A DNA stretch of 64,000 bases, taken from the NCBI RefSeq assembly GCF_024679095.1, contig NC_066512.1:14096039-14160038 (forward strand), written 5' to 3'. This DNA is from Eriocheir sinensis (lineage: Eukaryota; Arthropoda; Malacostraca; Decapoda; Varunidae). Position numbers and translations under genes: made by a program. This document shows positions 20,912-30,925 of the stretch, piece after piece. A model generated the notes under the pieces. It did not search any database. It was not told the DNA's origin and saw only the letters and a program-made list of their open reading frames with translations. Each line of letters starts with the position of its first letter. The first letter of the stretch is position 1.

Positions 20912-21338
20912 ACACACACACCCTTACACACACTGGTGAAGGACCCCATGAATGCCAAGAGTGTGGCAAAAGGTTTACACAGAAGGGTTGCCTCAACACA
21001 CATGCCCTTACACACACTGGTGAAAGGCCTCATGAATGTGAAGTTTGTGGCCAAAGGTTTACACAGAAGGGTGGCCTCAACACACACACTGGTGAAAGGC
21101 CTCATGAATGTGAAGTTTGTGGCCAAAGGTTTACACAGAAGGGTAGCCTCAACACACACACCCTTACACACACTGGTGAGAGGCCTCATGAGTGTCTGGA
21201 ATGTGGAGAAAGGTTCAGAGAGAAGCAAACCCTGGAGCGTCACATGTTCAGACACTCTGGCCTGAGAGAGTTCAAGTGTGTGGGAAGCACTTTAACACGA
21301 AGGCAGACATTGCCGGGCACATGAAGACCCACTTCTGA
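20912..21338 (+). pseudogene. Truncated paralogous C2H2 zinc-finger array
   Basis: Three finger-like units with FTQKGxLNTH helices, then CLECGERFREKQTLERH, then a frame-shifted last finger ('gagagagttcaagtgtg' running into 'gggaagcactttaacacg'). The 3' end matches that of the intact ORF ('catgaagacccacttctga', 'ttgtgctgctgtgtgtg'), so this is a tandem duplicate of its 3' part. The second finger has lost its LTH segment. There is no initiator. It could also be a downstream exon, but the frameshift argues against that. Confidence 0.7.
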
Positions 21339-21436
21339 GGTGGTGTGTTGTGCTGCTGTGTGTGTGTGATGGGGAGCCAGTCATCAACACCACCTGGGGA
21401 GGACTGGCGCCGTGTTGTGGCTGACTGCTGAGGGAT

Positions 21437-22930
21437 GCACCGACACCACAGTGAACAGTGCCGTCTGCCCCGAGCCATCTTGCCCCGGCACAGTGCAGCA
21501 GCCAACACCACAGTGAACAGTGCCGTGTGCCCTGAGCCACCTTGCCCCGGCACAGTGCAGCAGCCAACACCACAGTGAACAGTGCCGTGTGCCCCGAGCC
21601 ATCTTGCCCCGGCACAGTGCAGCAGCCAACACCACAGTGAACAGTGCCGTGTGCCCCGAGCCATCTTGCCCCGGCACAGTCCAGCAGCCAACACCACAGT
21701 GAACAGTGCTGTCTGCCCCGAGCCATCTTGCCCCGGCACAGTGCAGCAGCCAACACCACAGTGAACAGTGCCGTGTGCCCCGAGCCATCTTGCCCCGGCA
21801 CAGTGCAGCAGCCAACACCACAGTGAACAGTGCCGTGTGCCCCGAGCCATCTTGCCCCGGCACAGTGCAGCAGCCAACACCACAGTGAACAGTGCCGTCT
21901 GCCCCGAGCCATCTTGCCCCGGCACAGTGCAGCAGCCAACACCACAGTGAACAGTGCCGTGTGCCCCGAGCCATCTTGCCCCGGCACAGTGCAGCAGCCA
22001 ACACCACAGTGAACAGTGCCGTCTGCCCCGAGCCATCTTGCCCCGGCACAGTGCAGCAGCCAACACCACAGTGAACAGTGCCGTCTGCCCCGAGCCATCT
22101 TGCCCCGGCACAGTGCAGCAGCCAACACCACAGTGAACAGTGCCGTGTGCCCAGAGCCACCTTGCCCCAGCACAGTGCAGCAGCCAACACCACAGTGAAC
22201 AGTGCCGTGTGCCCCGAGCCACCTTGCCCCGGCACAGTGCAGCAGCCAACACCACAGTGAACAGTGCCATCTGCCCCGAGCCACCTTGCCCCGGCACAGT
22301 GCAGCAGCCAACACCACAGTGAACAGTGCCGTGTGCCCCGAGCCACCTTGCCCCGGCACAGTGCAGCAGCCAACACCACAGTGAACAGTGCCGTCTGCCC
22401 CGAGCCACCTTGACCCGGCACAGTGCAGCAGCCAACACCACAGTGAACAGTGCCGTGTGCCCTGAGCCACCTTGCCCCGGCACAGTGCAGCAGCCAACAC
22501 CACAGTGAACAGTGCCGCCTGCCCCGAGCCACCTTGCCCCGGCACAGTGCAGCAGCCAACACCACAGTGAACAGTGCCGTCTGCCATGAGCCACCTTGCC
22601 CCGGCACAGTGCAGCAGCCAACACCACAGTGAACAGTGCCGTCTGCCATGAGCCACCTTGCCCCGGCACAGTGCAGCAGCCAACACCACAGTGAACAGTG
22701 CCGTCTGCCCCGAGCCACCTTGCCCCGGCACAGTGCAGCAGCCAACACCACAGTGAACAGTGCCGTCTGCCCCGAGCCACCTTGCCCCAGCACAGTGCAG
22801 CAGCCAACACCACAGTGAACAGTGCCATCTGCCCCGAGCCACCTTGCCCCGGCACAGTGCAGCAGCCAACACCACAGTGAACAGTGCCGTCTGCCCCGAG
22901 CCACCTTGCCCCGGCACAGTGCAGCAGCAG
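21437..22930. repeat. 62-bp GC-rich minisatellite, about 24 units
   Basis: The monomer includes 'ccgagccatcttgccccggc', 'acagtgcagcagccaacacc' and 'acagtgaacagtgccgt'. Start-codon spacing of exactly 62 bp repeats from 21,520 onward. Units fall into subtypes: 'gccatctt' in the first 11 or so, 'gccacctt' after about 22,140, and scattered gtgtgccc/tctgcccc variants. Reading frames of over 500 codons on the minus strand arise because the unit has no stop in any minus frame; they are not genes. Confidence 0.96.
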
Positions 22931-23009
22931 TGACTCGGGCCGCCACAACAGACCATCAGCAGGATTACCAAGGGGACGCTGTGTGAGGGTTTGTCAAGTT
23001 TCCCTGCGC

Positions 23010-23335
23010 TCCACAAGAAACCCGGCCCAGCAGAGACCACTGGGGCAGAGTGCCGGCCTGGGAGCTGTGATGGCTTGTTAAACCCGGCCCAGCAGAGACC
23101 ACTGGGGCAGAGTGCCGGCCTGGGAGCTGTGATGGCTTGTTAAACCCGGCCCAGCAGAGACCACTGGGGCAGAGTGCCGGCCTGGGAGCTGCAATGGACT
23201 TGTTAAACCCGGCCCAGCAGAGACCACTGGGGCAGAGTGCCGGCCTGGGAGCTGTGATGGACTTGTTAAACCCGGCCCAGCAGAGACCACTGGTGCAGAG
23301 TGCCGGCCTGGGAGCTGTGATGGCTTGTTAGGGTT
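23010..23335. repeat. Second minisatellite, 62-64-bp unit, five copies
   Basis: The unit reads 'cccggcccagcagagaccac', 'tggggcagagtgccggcctg', 'ggagctgtgatggcttgtta'. Small length changes (gatggcttg / gatggacttg) alter the period. It is unrelated in sequence to the 21.4-22.9 kb array but has almost the same period. Confidence 0.93.
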
Positions 23336-23823
23336 GCTGCCCCGAGGGAATTGAAGGCAGAATATGTAATGGGTCAAGGCAGGAACACTCCGGTGGTGCT
23401 TGTCAAGCCTTGTATTGTTGGCCAGTGGCTGGGTGATGGATGGGCAAGTGGCTCCAGCAGGGAAGGCTGAGCACTGTGCTGGGGCTGAGGGGAGATAAAG
23501 GCACAGGCAGTACAGCAGTGTGCCGCGTGGAACACACTTGACGGAAACACCCAGAGAAAAATAATTGAAGAATACAGAAGAAGAAAGACCAGAGAGGGAG
23601 GAAGGAAAGCATGCTGGGCCTCAGAGGTCTGGAGAAGAATGAATGAAGAGTGAGTAGCGTAGGATTAATGAAGAGGAAGAAGAAGGTGCCGGCACTCTGC
23701 GGGTGAGTGCCCTGCCCACAGGCCTGGAGAGGGGCCGTGTGCCTGCTGGACGCCGCCTGCAGCTGCTGCCTGCACCCTCGGCCAGGCCCACAGACACACC
23801 ACAGTGGGTGAGTGATGTGGCTG

Positions 23824-23863
<40 letters not shown>

Positions 23864-23950
23864 CAGCTAAACTAAGGGAAGTGGAAGATTGTAAGGAAAT
23901 AAATATATAGAAAAACAGAAATGTTAAGATATACCCTGAGACTCCATCTG
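23336..23950. other. Spacer with a (CA)n microsatellite
   Basis: (CA)n of about 17 units lies at 23,827-23,861. The rest, including purine-rich 23,560-23,690, shows no gene or element. Confidence 0.6.
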
Positions 23951-24292
23951 TTTTTTTTTTTGTTTTGTTTTTTACGTCTATGCCTATAGCGCTGGTAGGC
24001 TTGCTTGAGGGGCCTGGATGGTGTTCGGCCCCAGCCCGTCATGGCGCAGGCAAGTGTTTATAGTGGCGCCATCTTCTCTTGGCTCATGCTGCCCCCCAGA
24101 ACTCCTTCTTGATTCACTTGGACAGTTTCCTCTAGAGTCCGGGTTGATGGGTGGTCTTCAAGACAGCATGTAGGTAGTTTTAAGCCACTCAGCGGTGACT
24201 GAAAAATCCTAGGTGGTAGCGTGGGGATTCGAACCCGCGTCATCCATCACGCGGTGAATGTGGGCCCAGCACGCTACCACTCAGCCACCGCC
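23951..24292 (-). mobile_element. SINE-B, tRNA-derived, complete copy
   Basis: On the minus strand the head starts at about 24,292: 'ggcggtggctgagtggtagc' contains the A box and 'cgggttcgaatccccac' the B box. The body carries 'gaagaccacccatcaaccc', 'ccaagtgaatcaagaagg' and 'catgacgggctgggg', ending in an A-rich tail (T-run 23,951-23,971). Headless or tail copies: 3,279-3,518 and 41,018-41,090. Confidence 0.87.
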
Positions 24293-24828
24293 TACCTGCC
24301 TACAGCTTTCCTCTCTTCCAGCTCCCCCAACGGTTTATATAGCTCCTCTTTATATACTGAGACTTCCTCCATGTGAACATTTGTGTTGTTTTCTTGTGGT
24401 TCGTTGATTCTTTAGTAAAAACTTGCCGGAACTCTTTGTTTAGTAACTCCACCGTGTATTGAGGATCAGCGGTTGTCACACTCCCGTCGCTCAGTCTGTC
24501 AGTTGTTTCTCTTGGTTCAATCTTTTCATTTATGAATCTGTAAAATAGTTTGGGTTGTTCCTTACACTTTTCCGCAATATCCTTTTCATATCCCTTCTCT
24601 TCTTCCTTCCTTATTTTCACGTATTCATTTCTCGCTGCCTTAAAATCTTCTTTATTCCTTTGGTTTTTATTTCTTTTTAGTCTTTTCCTTGCTTTGTCTC
24701 TTTTTTTTTTCTTTTGCCTTAGCACACCTTGCATTAAACCAGTCCTTTTTCCCTACTCTTTGGGTCTGTTTCTGGTACAAACTTCTTGACCCTGTTTTAT
24801 ACGCCTCCATAAAGATATCACACTTTTC

Positions 24829-25392
24829 GGGTCTTTCCGGTTATACGAACTATCGACTTTTTATTTTTTTTTGCATTTTTCCAATGTATTTTTTTATGTA
24901 GAATCCGAAAATAACATTGGTTTTTTGGAGAAATGGATAGATAAAAAGTTATTCAACTTTAAAGTTATTTATTTCCTATGCATTACTGAAGAAATGCAAA
25001 CTTTTATTTTTCCTTTCTTTTATCAAATGTAAGACATACATTCTTTGATGGTTAGGTTAGGTTAGTTTAGGTTAGGTTAGGTTAGGTTAGGTTAGTGATA
25101 TTTACTTACCTCTCTGAGATAATTGTTGAAATTGACTGCTGTATCCTTGTTGATTTCAATCTCATCGTTGCAGTAATTACAGCTTGGGTAGTCTTTTGCC
25201 CATGAATATATGAAAATAATGATTTTTGTCAAAGGTATTACATAGGGAATAAATAACTTTAAAGTTGAATAACTTTTTACCTATTGGTTTCTCCAAAAAA
25301 AAATTGTCATTTTAGGATTCTACGGAAAAAAATACATTGAAAAAATGTAAAAATACCCAAAAAATCGATAGTTCGTATAACCGGAAAGATCC
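24829..25392. mobile_element. 564-bp MITE with TTAGG-rich core
   Basis: The ends are inverted: left GGGTCTTTCCGGTTATACGA, right TCGTATAACCGGAAAGATCC, with arms of about 150 bp (24,829-24,985 and 25,236-25,392). An 8-bp direct repeat CACTTTTC flanks it (24,821-24,828 and 25,393-25,400). The host LINE frame is restored when it is removed. There is no ORF. The 8-bp duplication fits hAT or related superfamilies but the terminus is not a canonical hAT end. Confidence 0.88.
25050..25095. repeat. Interstitial TTAGG telomeric-type repeat
   Basis: About nine GGTTA units (one degenerate, 'gtttag') form an uninterrupted tract in the core of the MITE. TTAGG is the common arthropod telomere unit. Here it is flanked by unique sequence inside a transposon, so it is not a chromosome end. 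Confidence 0.85.
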
Positions 25393-25495
25393 CACTTTTC
25401 TTGCACTTCACTTGTTCCCATTAGCTCATCCCAGTCCAGCTCTCTGTAATTTTACTTCATCAAATCGCCGTTCGGCTGGAGGAATCCTCCACATG

Positions 25496-25787
25496 GCCGC
25501 CGGCCATGTCTGATCAGTCCCGGGTAGCTGGGGGCCCTCAACAGGTGTCCCCACGGCCAAGTTCGGAGTCGAGGCGAGGTGAACCATACCTTGCCTCAGG
25601 GGGCTCGGGATCGTCGCAGGACGAGATGAGGCCACATGCTCCTGGTAACAGTCATGGTGGTAGCGGGCGCTCGTATCAGCTGATAGGTGCCCATAAACCA
25701 TAAAACCCGCGCCCGCACCACTAACGGGCCTGCCTCTGAGCAACACCGAAGAGGCAGAATATGCCTACGGTGCATATGGGCTAACAC

Positions 25788-25817
<30 letters not shown>
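25496..25817 (+). mobile_element. Polyadenylated retrocopy of the DIRS gag 5' region
   Basis: 25,496-25,700 is essentially identical to 26,074-26,275 (start of gag, including 'atgtctgatcagtcccgg'). It then continues about 90 bp into sequence absent from gag ('taaaacccgcgcccgcacc', 'ctaacacgt') and ends in about 28 A residues. A direct repeat ACATG (25,491-25,495; 25,818-25,822) flanks it. Removal restores the left inverted repeat. It therefore looks like a LINE-mobilised, poly-A-tailed short transcript inserted into the element's own terminus. Confidence 0.75.
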
Positions 25818-25818
<1 letters not shown>

Positions 25819-25822
25819 CATG

Positions 25823-26078
25823 AGAAAGCTTCACGCGCCGCCGCCAGATCAGTTGCTTCACAGTTGCCACGCCGGAAGGACGTCAGCAGGGCTCCGTCCT
25901 GGTTTTCAACTCAACCAATAGGCCACGTGCTCGTTACGCAGGTACAGAGCCTCCTGCCCGTCATCCTATGTTAGGAGCGGGCAGGGCCTTGCAAGTGGCT
26001 GTTTCTACAATATTGTGTGGGCTGCAAGGCGACTTATTTGTGTTGTGTTGTCTCGGCAGGCTGCGCCGGCCGCCGGCC
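25823..26078 (+). promoter_or_regulatory. DIRS left leader, presumed promoter
   Basis: About 250 bp between the inverted repeat and the gag ATG. It holds a CCAAT word ('caaccaatagg', 25,912) and ends in 'gttgtctcggcag', which resembles a splice acceptor 20 bp before the ATG at 26,079. Promoter function is inferred from position only. Confidence 0.4.
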
Positions 26079-27323
26079 ATGTCTGATCAGTCCCGGGTAG
26101 CTGGGGGCCCTCAACAGGTGTCCCCACGGCCAAGTTCGGAGTCGAGGCGAGGTGAACCATACCTTGCCTCAGGGGGCTCGGGATCGTCGCAGGACGAGAT
26201 GAGGCCACATGCTCCTGGTAACAGTCATGGTGGTAGCGGGCGCTCGTATCAGCTGATAGGTGCCCATAAACCACTTCGGCCCCACAGGCGTGCTCGGCCA
26301 GCTGCGCCCCCGTCCCCACCTGCCCCCTGGAACATGGTTTTGGAGGCCATTTCGGAGCTACGAGGTGAGGTGAACAAGCTAAAGGAGGACAGGCAGCCTG
26401 CCCCTCGTGTGGCTCCTGTGGTGAACGAGGGTGCGGGCACATCACGTGATGCGTGCCGTCCTCTGTCTCCTCCTCCTGGCTCTTTCTCAGGGTTTATGGA
26501 TTCAGGCAGTGAGGATGGTGAGATTAGAGTGTTTGCCCCAGGCAGTAGTGCTCTCATGCTGGGGGCCAACTCTTTTGGTCCACAGGAGTTGGTATCAGAG
26601 GATATTGACACACAGGTTGCGGACATGGTGAATTACGTGTTCGACAACGGCATGAGGGAGGAGGACTACAAGGACATCTGTGAGGACGACATTGTGAAGA
26701 GGCCGGCCAACTGTCACGCACTCGCACCTGTGGAATGTAACACGCAGGTGTTTGAAGCCCTCAGAGTAGATGCTAGGAAGGCAGACTGTCACCTAAAAGA
26801 AGTCAACAAGGACATCCTGAGAGTGGCGACCATTATTACAAAATCCCTCTTGGTACTTGACAAGGTAGCTACTGATGAGGGGAACGCTGTGGTGGCTCGC
26901 GAGGTCGGAATGATTAATGGCGCACTGGCTTTGTTGGGCCATGCAAACCACAGGAACAACCTAGCAAGGCGGCTGGTCATGAAACGGGAGATAAACCGTA
27001 AGTACTCGCACCTTTGCTCAGACAGGGTGCCTATGACCCGCTTCCTCTTTGGAGATGACGTGTCACAGTCGGCCAAGAATATTGAAGACGCGGAAAAGCT
27101 TAAGCACAAGATTACCACCAAGAAGTCTTCTTTGGCCTGGCGATTCCCTGGGGGGAGGACGAGGAGTTCTTGGAGTAAAGCACCAAACAGGAGCTTCTCA
27201 TCCAGGTTCCAGCCTTATGGTTTGCCGAGGACAGGCTACAGGGGCAATCAACGACCTGCACAGGTGAGGCAGGACACGGATCCAAAAAACGCGAAAGGCC
27301 GGGGGCACAAGGCTCGTCAGTAA
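26079..27323 (+). CDS. DIRS ORF1 (gag-like)
   Basis: 414-aa structural protein of the DIRS element, presumed to package element RNA. I chose the ATG at 26,079 (MSDQSRVAGG) over the in-frame ATG at 25,968 because the retrocopy at 25,496 is collinear from just before it and the upstream part looks like leader. Features: Pro/Ser/Gly-rich N-terminus, a helix with WNMVLEAISELRGEVNKLKE at ~88-107 (coiled coil), the DIRS-gag-like core IVKRPANCHALAPVECNTQV at ~206-225, and a basic Arg/Gly-rich tail. No CCHC knuckle. The frame is fully open and overlaps the pol frame at its 3' end. Confidence 0.82.
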   Translation: MSDQSRVAGGPQQVSPRPSSESRRGEPYLASGGSGSSQDEMRPHAPGNSHGGSGRSYQLIGAHKPLRPHRRARPAAPPSPPAPWNMVLEAISELRGEVNKLKEDRQPAPRVAPVVNEGAGTSRDACRPLSPPPGSFSGFMDSGSEDGEIRVFAPGSSALMLGANSFGPQELVSEDIDTQVADMVNYVFDNGMREEDYKDICEDDIVKRPANCHALAPVECNTQVFEALRVDARKADCHLKEVNKDILRVATIITKSLLVLDKVATDEGNAVVAREVGMINGALALLGHANHRNNLARRLVMKREINRKYSHLCSDRVPMTRFLFGDDVSQSAKNIEDAEKLKHKITTKKSSLAWRFPGGRTRSSWSKAPNRSFSSRFQPYGLPRTGYRGNQRPAQVRQDTDPKNAKGRGHKARQ

Positions 27324-27656
27324 TTGAGGCAAGTAAGGACTTTGAAGCAGGTAGACTGCACTATTTTGTTTCTGAGTGGCAGAAATTTACACAAGACCCA
27401 TTTGTTTTGGACATTGTTCAGCATTGCCACCTTAATATCAGTGTAGAGCAGTGCTGTCCAAACTTTTTCGCCTATTGTACCCTTTATTACATTCTCCCAC
27501 TGTTACGAACCCCCTATGGCTGACTAAAGTCAATTATATATATCATATTTGCATTACATTACATTATATTTACGTACACGTACAAAACGCGTCCTTCCTA
27601 GGTAACCAACCGTCCCTCCCTCTCTCTTTTCCTTCATAGAACATGGGAAGTTTCTG

Positions 27657-27693
<37 letters not shown>

Positions 27694-29698
27694 CATCGTC
27701 TTTTCACGTACCCCTTTGATCTATGCTGCGTACCCCGAGGGGTACGCGGACCCCAGTTTGGACAACACTGGTGTAGAGGACATAGAACATCTTTACTTTA
27801 AAGAGGTTGAATACCCATTTAATAAGGAACAGCAACAATGCATTTCTAAGGAAATTAGCAAGCTCTTGCAACTCAAGGTCATTCAGGTTACTCAAAGGAC
27901 TGACGATCAAATTATTTCCCCCATATTCTTAAGGAAGAAGCCAAATGGTGAATACAGACTTGTGCTTAATTTGAAAGAGTTAAACTTACACATCCCATAC
28001 AAACATTTCAAAATGGAGAATTTTGAGCAGGCAATCAAACTTATTCATGCGGGTGACTATTTGGCTTCAGTGGACCTTAGGCATGCTTATTACTCAGTGA
28101 AGGTTGCAGAGGAACAACAAAAATTTCTTTGTTTCACCTGGCACGGTACTGTTTACAAATTTACATGTTTGCCAAATGGAATTTCAGAGGGGCCAAGACT
28201 GTTCACCAAATTAATGAAACCTGTCTTTGCTACCTTAAGAAAGAAGGGTTACAGGATCACCAGTTTTATTGATGACACGCTTATCATTCACAGTACAAGG
28301 TCAGGTTGTCTTGAAAGCATAAATGATACAATCACTTTGTTGAGGAGTTTGGGGTTCTACATTAATGAAGAGAAATCTGTCCTGATTACTAAGTGCATAG
28401 AGTACTTGGGTAATGTTATTGACACGGAGAGTATGAAAATTTACTTGCCTGAACGCAGGCTGGATAAAGTAACACAAGGTTGTAAGGCCCTTCTGAGCAA
28501 GGAACGACACACCATCAGAGGGGTAGCTAGAGTGATAGGCATGCTTGTAGCTGCCACCCCAGCAGTGGAACTCGGTAAGCTTCATTACAGGAAATTAGAA
28601 GCAGCAAAGATTGCTGCCTTAAAGGAAGAGAAAGGTGACTTTAACAGGAAAATGACTATCACTAATGACATGAGAGAAGATTTGAATTGGTGGATAAATA
28701 ACGTTTCAATTCAGGACAGACAAATTTTCAGAACAGGACCAGATATTGAATTGTACACGGATGCATCTCGCTCAGGCTGGGGTGGTCACCTAGACCAACA
28801 GACAGTGAGTGGTAATTGGTCAAGGGAGGAAAAACATTTACACATAAATGCTCTCGAGCTCAAAGCCATTCTCCTGACACTGCAAACATTCACACTTGAA
28901 CTCAGAGACAGGCACATAAAGGTTTTCTGTGACAACACCACTGCCATATCGTATGTCAACGAAATGGGGGGTTCTAAATCACAAACTTGCAACAACATAT
29001 CTATTGAAATTTGGGACTGGTGTGTGGGAAACAACTCGTGGATCATCTGTTCGCACATACCAGGCAAAGACAACGTTATTGCAGACATAGCTTCTCGTAA
29101 AATTAATGACAGACACGAATGGAAACTGGGTGAAAACATCTTCAGGGAGTTATCTCAAGTGTTTGGTACTCCTTCCATTGATCTGTTTGCCTCTAGAATT
29201 AATAAGCAAGTAAGCACGTTCTGTTCGTGGAAACCAGACCCAGAGGCAAAATATTTTGATGCGTTCTCATTTAAATGGACACAGTTTCAACTTTGTTACA
29301 TCTTTCCTCCGTTTTCATTAATTACTAGGTGCCTGCAAAAGCTAAAAGCAGAGGTAGCGAAAGGGTGGATGGTGGTGCCACTATGGACTTCGCAGCCTTG
29401 GATGGGCACTCTCCTCCAGTTGCTGGTCGATCACCCTCGTCTGATCATGGGGAAGGATGTGCTGACGCACCCATCTACGGCAGAACCTCACCCGCTATTG
29501 AAACACACGAGTCTCATGGCGTGCCTTCTATCAGGGAATCCCTACGAGAACAGGGCGTATCTGCAGAGGGCGCAGAAACCATTATGGCATCCTGGAAACC
29601 TGGCACAGGGAAGCAGTACAGGCCACACATCAGAAGGTGGACCCAGTTTTGTCATAGACGGGATATCGATCCCGTTAATCCCACTGCACCAGAAATAA
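27218..29698 (+). pseudogene. DIRS ORF2: reverse transcriptase and RNase H, disrupted by a MITE
   Basis: The frame opens inside the end of gag and reads EAGRLHYFVSEWQKFTQDPF, then is cut at 27,448 by a 322-bp MITE. It resumes at 27,779 with DIEHLYFKEVEYPF. RT motifs: LASVDLRHAYYSVKV (Asp) and SFIDDTLI (the YxDD-equivalent pair). RNase H: ELYTDASRSGWGG (Asp), INALELKAI (Glu), FCDNTTAIS (Asp). A C-terminal region (TPSIDLFASRINKQVSTF, FPPFSLI) precedes the recombinase and overlaps it by ~370 bp in another frame. Apart from the MITE there is no internal stop. No start codon could be fixed; frame-shifted translation from gag is possible. Confidence 0.87.
27449..27770. mobile_element. hAT-type MITE inside DIRS pol
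   Basis: Ends CAGTGCTGTCCAAACT and AGTTTGGACAACACTG match the hAT CAGNG rule. A perfect 8-bp target duplication GTGTAGAG flanks it (27,441-27,448; 27,771-27,778). The 322-bp body has no transposase but contains (GT)n at 27,659-27,690. The RT frame is continuous across the empty site. Confidence 0.95.
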
Positions 29699-30504
29699 TA
29701 AACTTTTTAACGGAAACATTCCACCGGAACGTGGGCTATGACAGTATCAACACAGCAAGAGGTGCTCTATCTTCATTGGGCATTGTAGTCAATGGCTGTA
29801 GGGCAGGGGTCCACCCTCTGGTGATCCGCTTTATGAGAGGGGTGTTCAATTTGAGACCAACCAAACCCAGGTACACAGAAACTTGGGATGTTAAGCCCGT
29901 TTTGCAGAAACTGAGAACGATGTACCCACTGAAAAACCTGTCACTTAAAGAAGTCACATTAAAACTCGTGATGTTGATGGCACTGACACAAGCTGCCAGA
30001 GTACAGACGTTACACTTGCTGGTATTAAATGGCATTACTATAGGAGATGACTTCATTTCTGTGCCTTTGGGGGGAATTCTTAAGCAGGGTAGGCCTAGCT
30101 ACAACATTCGTAGAATTAAGTTTCAGGCTTATCCAAAGGACGCCAGTTTATGCGTGTGTGAAACCTTGAAATGCTACATTAAAGCCACACAAGAACACCG
30201 ACAAATCACTCAACTCAATGACATTAAATTATTCATAAGTTTCATCAAACCACATAAAGCAGTGTCTAAAGACACTATTGCACGTTGGCTTAGAACTATG
30301 CTTAATATGTCTGGGGTAAACACCAACACTTTCACAGCAGGTAGTGTGAGGCCAGCCGCGGCATCAAAAGCCAAAGCTATGGCTGTACCAATTGAATGCA
30401 TAATGGCAAAAGCAGGATGGTCAAGGGAAACCACCTTTGCAACTTATTATGACAAGCACATTGTCACAGGGACAGATGCATTTCAGGAGGCAGTGTTGGA
30501 ATAA
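29383..30504 (+). CDS. DIRS ORF3: tyrosine recombinase
   Basis: 373-aa integrase that would insert the circular DNA intermediate by site-specific recombination. The ATG at 29,383 is the first in frame; the frame opens at 29,329 within pol. The N-terminal SAM-like/core-binding part has ETIMASWKPGTGKQYRPHI and FLTETFHRNVGYDSIN. In the catalytic part the first Arg is in ALTQAARVQTLHLL, the second Arg in TAGSVRPAAASKA, Trp in KAGWSRETTF and the nucleophile in FATYYDK. The box II residue that is usually His (HSxR in DIRS relatives) is Gly here, so catalysis may be impaired. The frame is otherwise intact. Confidence 0.88.
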   Translation: MDFAALDGHSPPVAGRSPSSDHGEGCADAPIYGRTSPAIETHESHGVPSIRESLREQGVSAEGAETIMASWKPGTGKQYRPHIRRWTQFCHRRDIDPVNPTAPEIINFLTETFHRNVGYDSINTARGALSSLGIVVNGCRAGVHPLVIRFMRGVFNLRPTKPRYTETWDVKPVLQKLRTMYPLKNLSLKEVTLKLVMLMALTQAARVQTLHLLVLNGITIGDDFISVPLGGILKQGRPSYNIRRIKFQAYPKDASLCVCETLKCYIKATQEHRQITQLNDIKLFISFIKPHKAVSKDTIARWLRTMLNMSGVNTNTFTAGSVRPAAASKAKAMAVPIECIMAKAGWSRETTFATYYDKHIVTGTDAFQEAVLE

Positions 30505-30925
30505 GTACATCAGCGGACAGCAGCTTGGATGCCCATGTTTGACTCTAATGCAGCTGCTTTTGTGGGCCTCAAAGTTAGGTTAAGATTATGTTTACATGTT
30601 ACATGCAAATCTTTATGTACATACATTAATAAATATGTTATGTTTACACAAGGTACTGGTGAGCCCGGGTTACAGAGACTACTGGGAGTCATAAGTGACA
30701 GCGGATTAATATTTTTAAGGTTTTATTTGGGGATGATGGATTACTACAAATTGTTCCAATTGCATAGTCCTCAACAGGTCAAGTTGTCATTTTGTTATAT
30801 GTACATGCTCATACATGTATTTGCAAGGTCAATATGATGTTATCTGTTTCCAATAAGGTTATTATTACCCAAAATTCACGATACACATAAGGTACGACAC
30901 CCACATGGCTTCAAAGCCTCATGTG
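30505..30925. other. DIRS 3' untranslated region
   Basis: Non-coding stretch between the recombinase stop and the internal complementary region. No further domain is seen. Confidence 0.6.

Noticed and set aside
21272..23040. Minus-strand open frames of 520-582 codons
   Set aside because: They are created by a 62-bp minisatellite with no stop in any minus frame. The three overlapping frames translate the same Cys/Trp-rich repeat in rotation, with no domain.
25968..26078. Longer N-terminus for the DIRS gag
   Set aside because: An in-frame ATG exists, but the segment looks like leader with a splice-acceptor-like end, and the retrocopy is collinear only from just before the ATG at 26,079.
27659..27778. 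(GT)n-encoded Val/Cys N-terminus of the DIRS RT
   Set aside because: Belongs to the inserted hAT MITE; the genuine RT N-terminal residues lie before 27,449 in the same frame as the downstream part.
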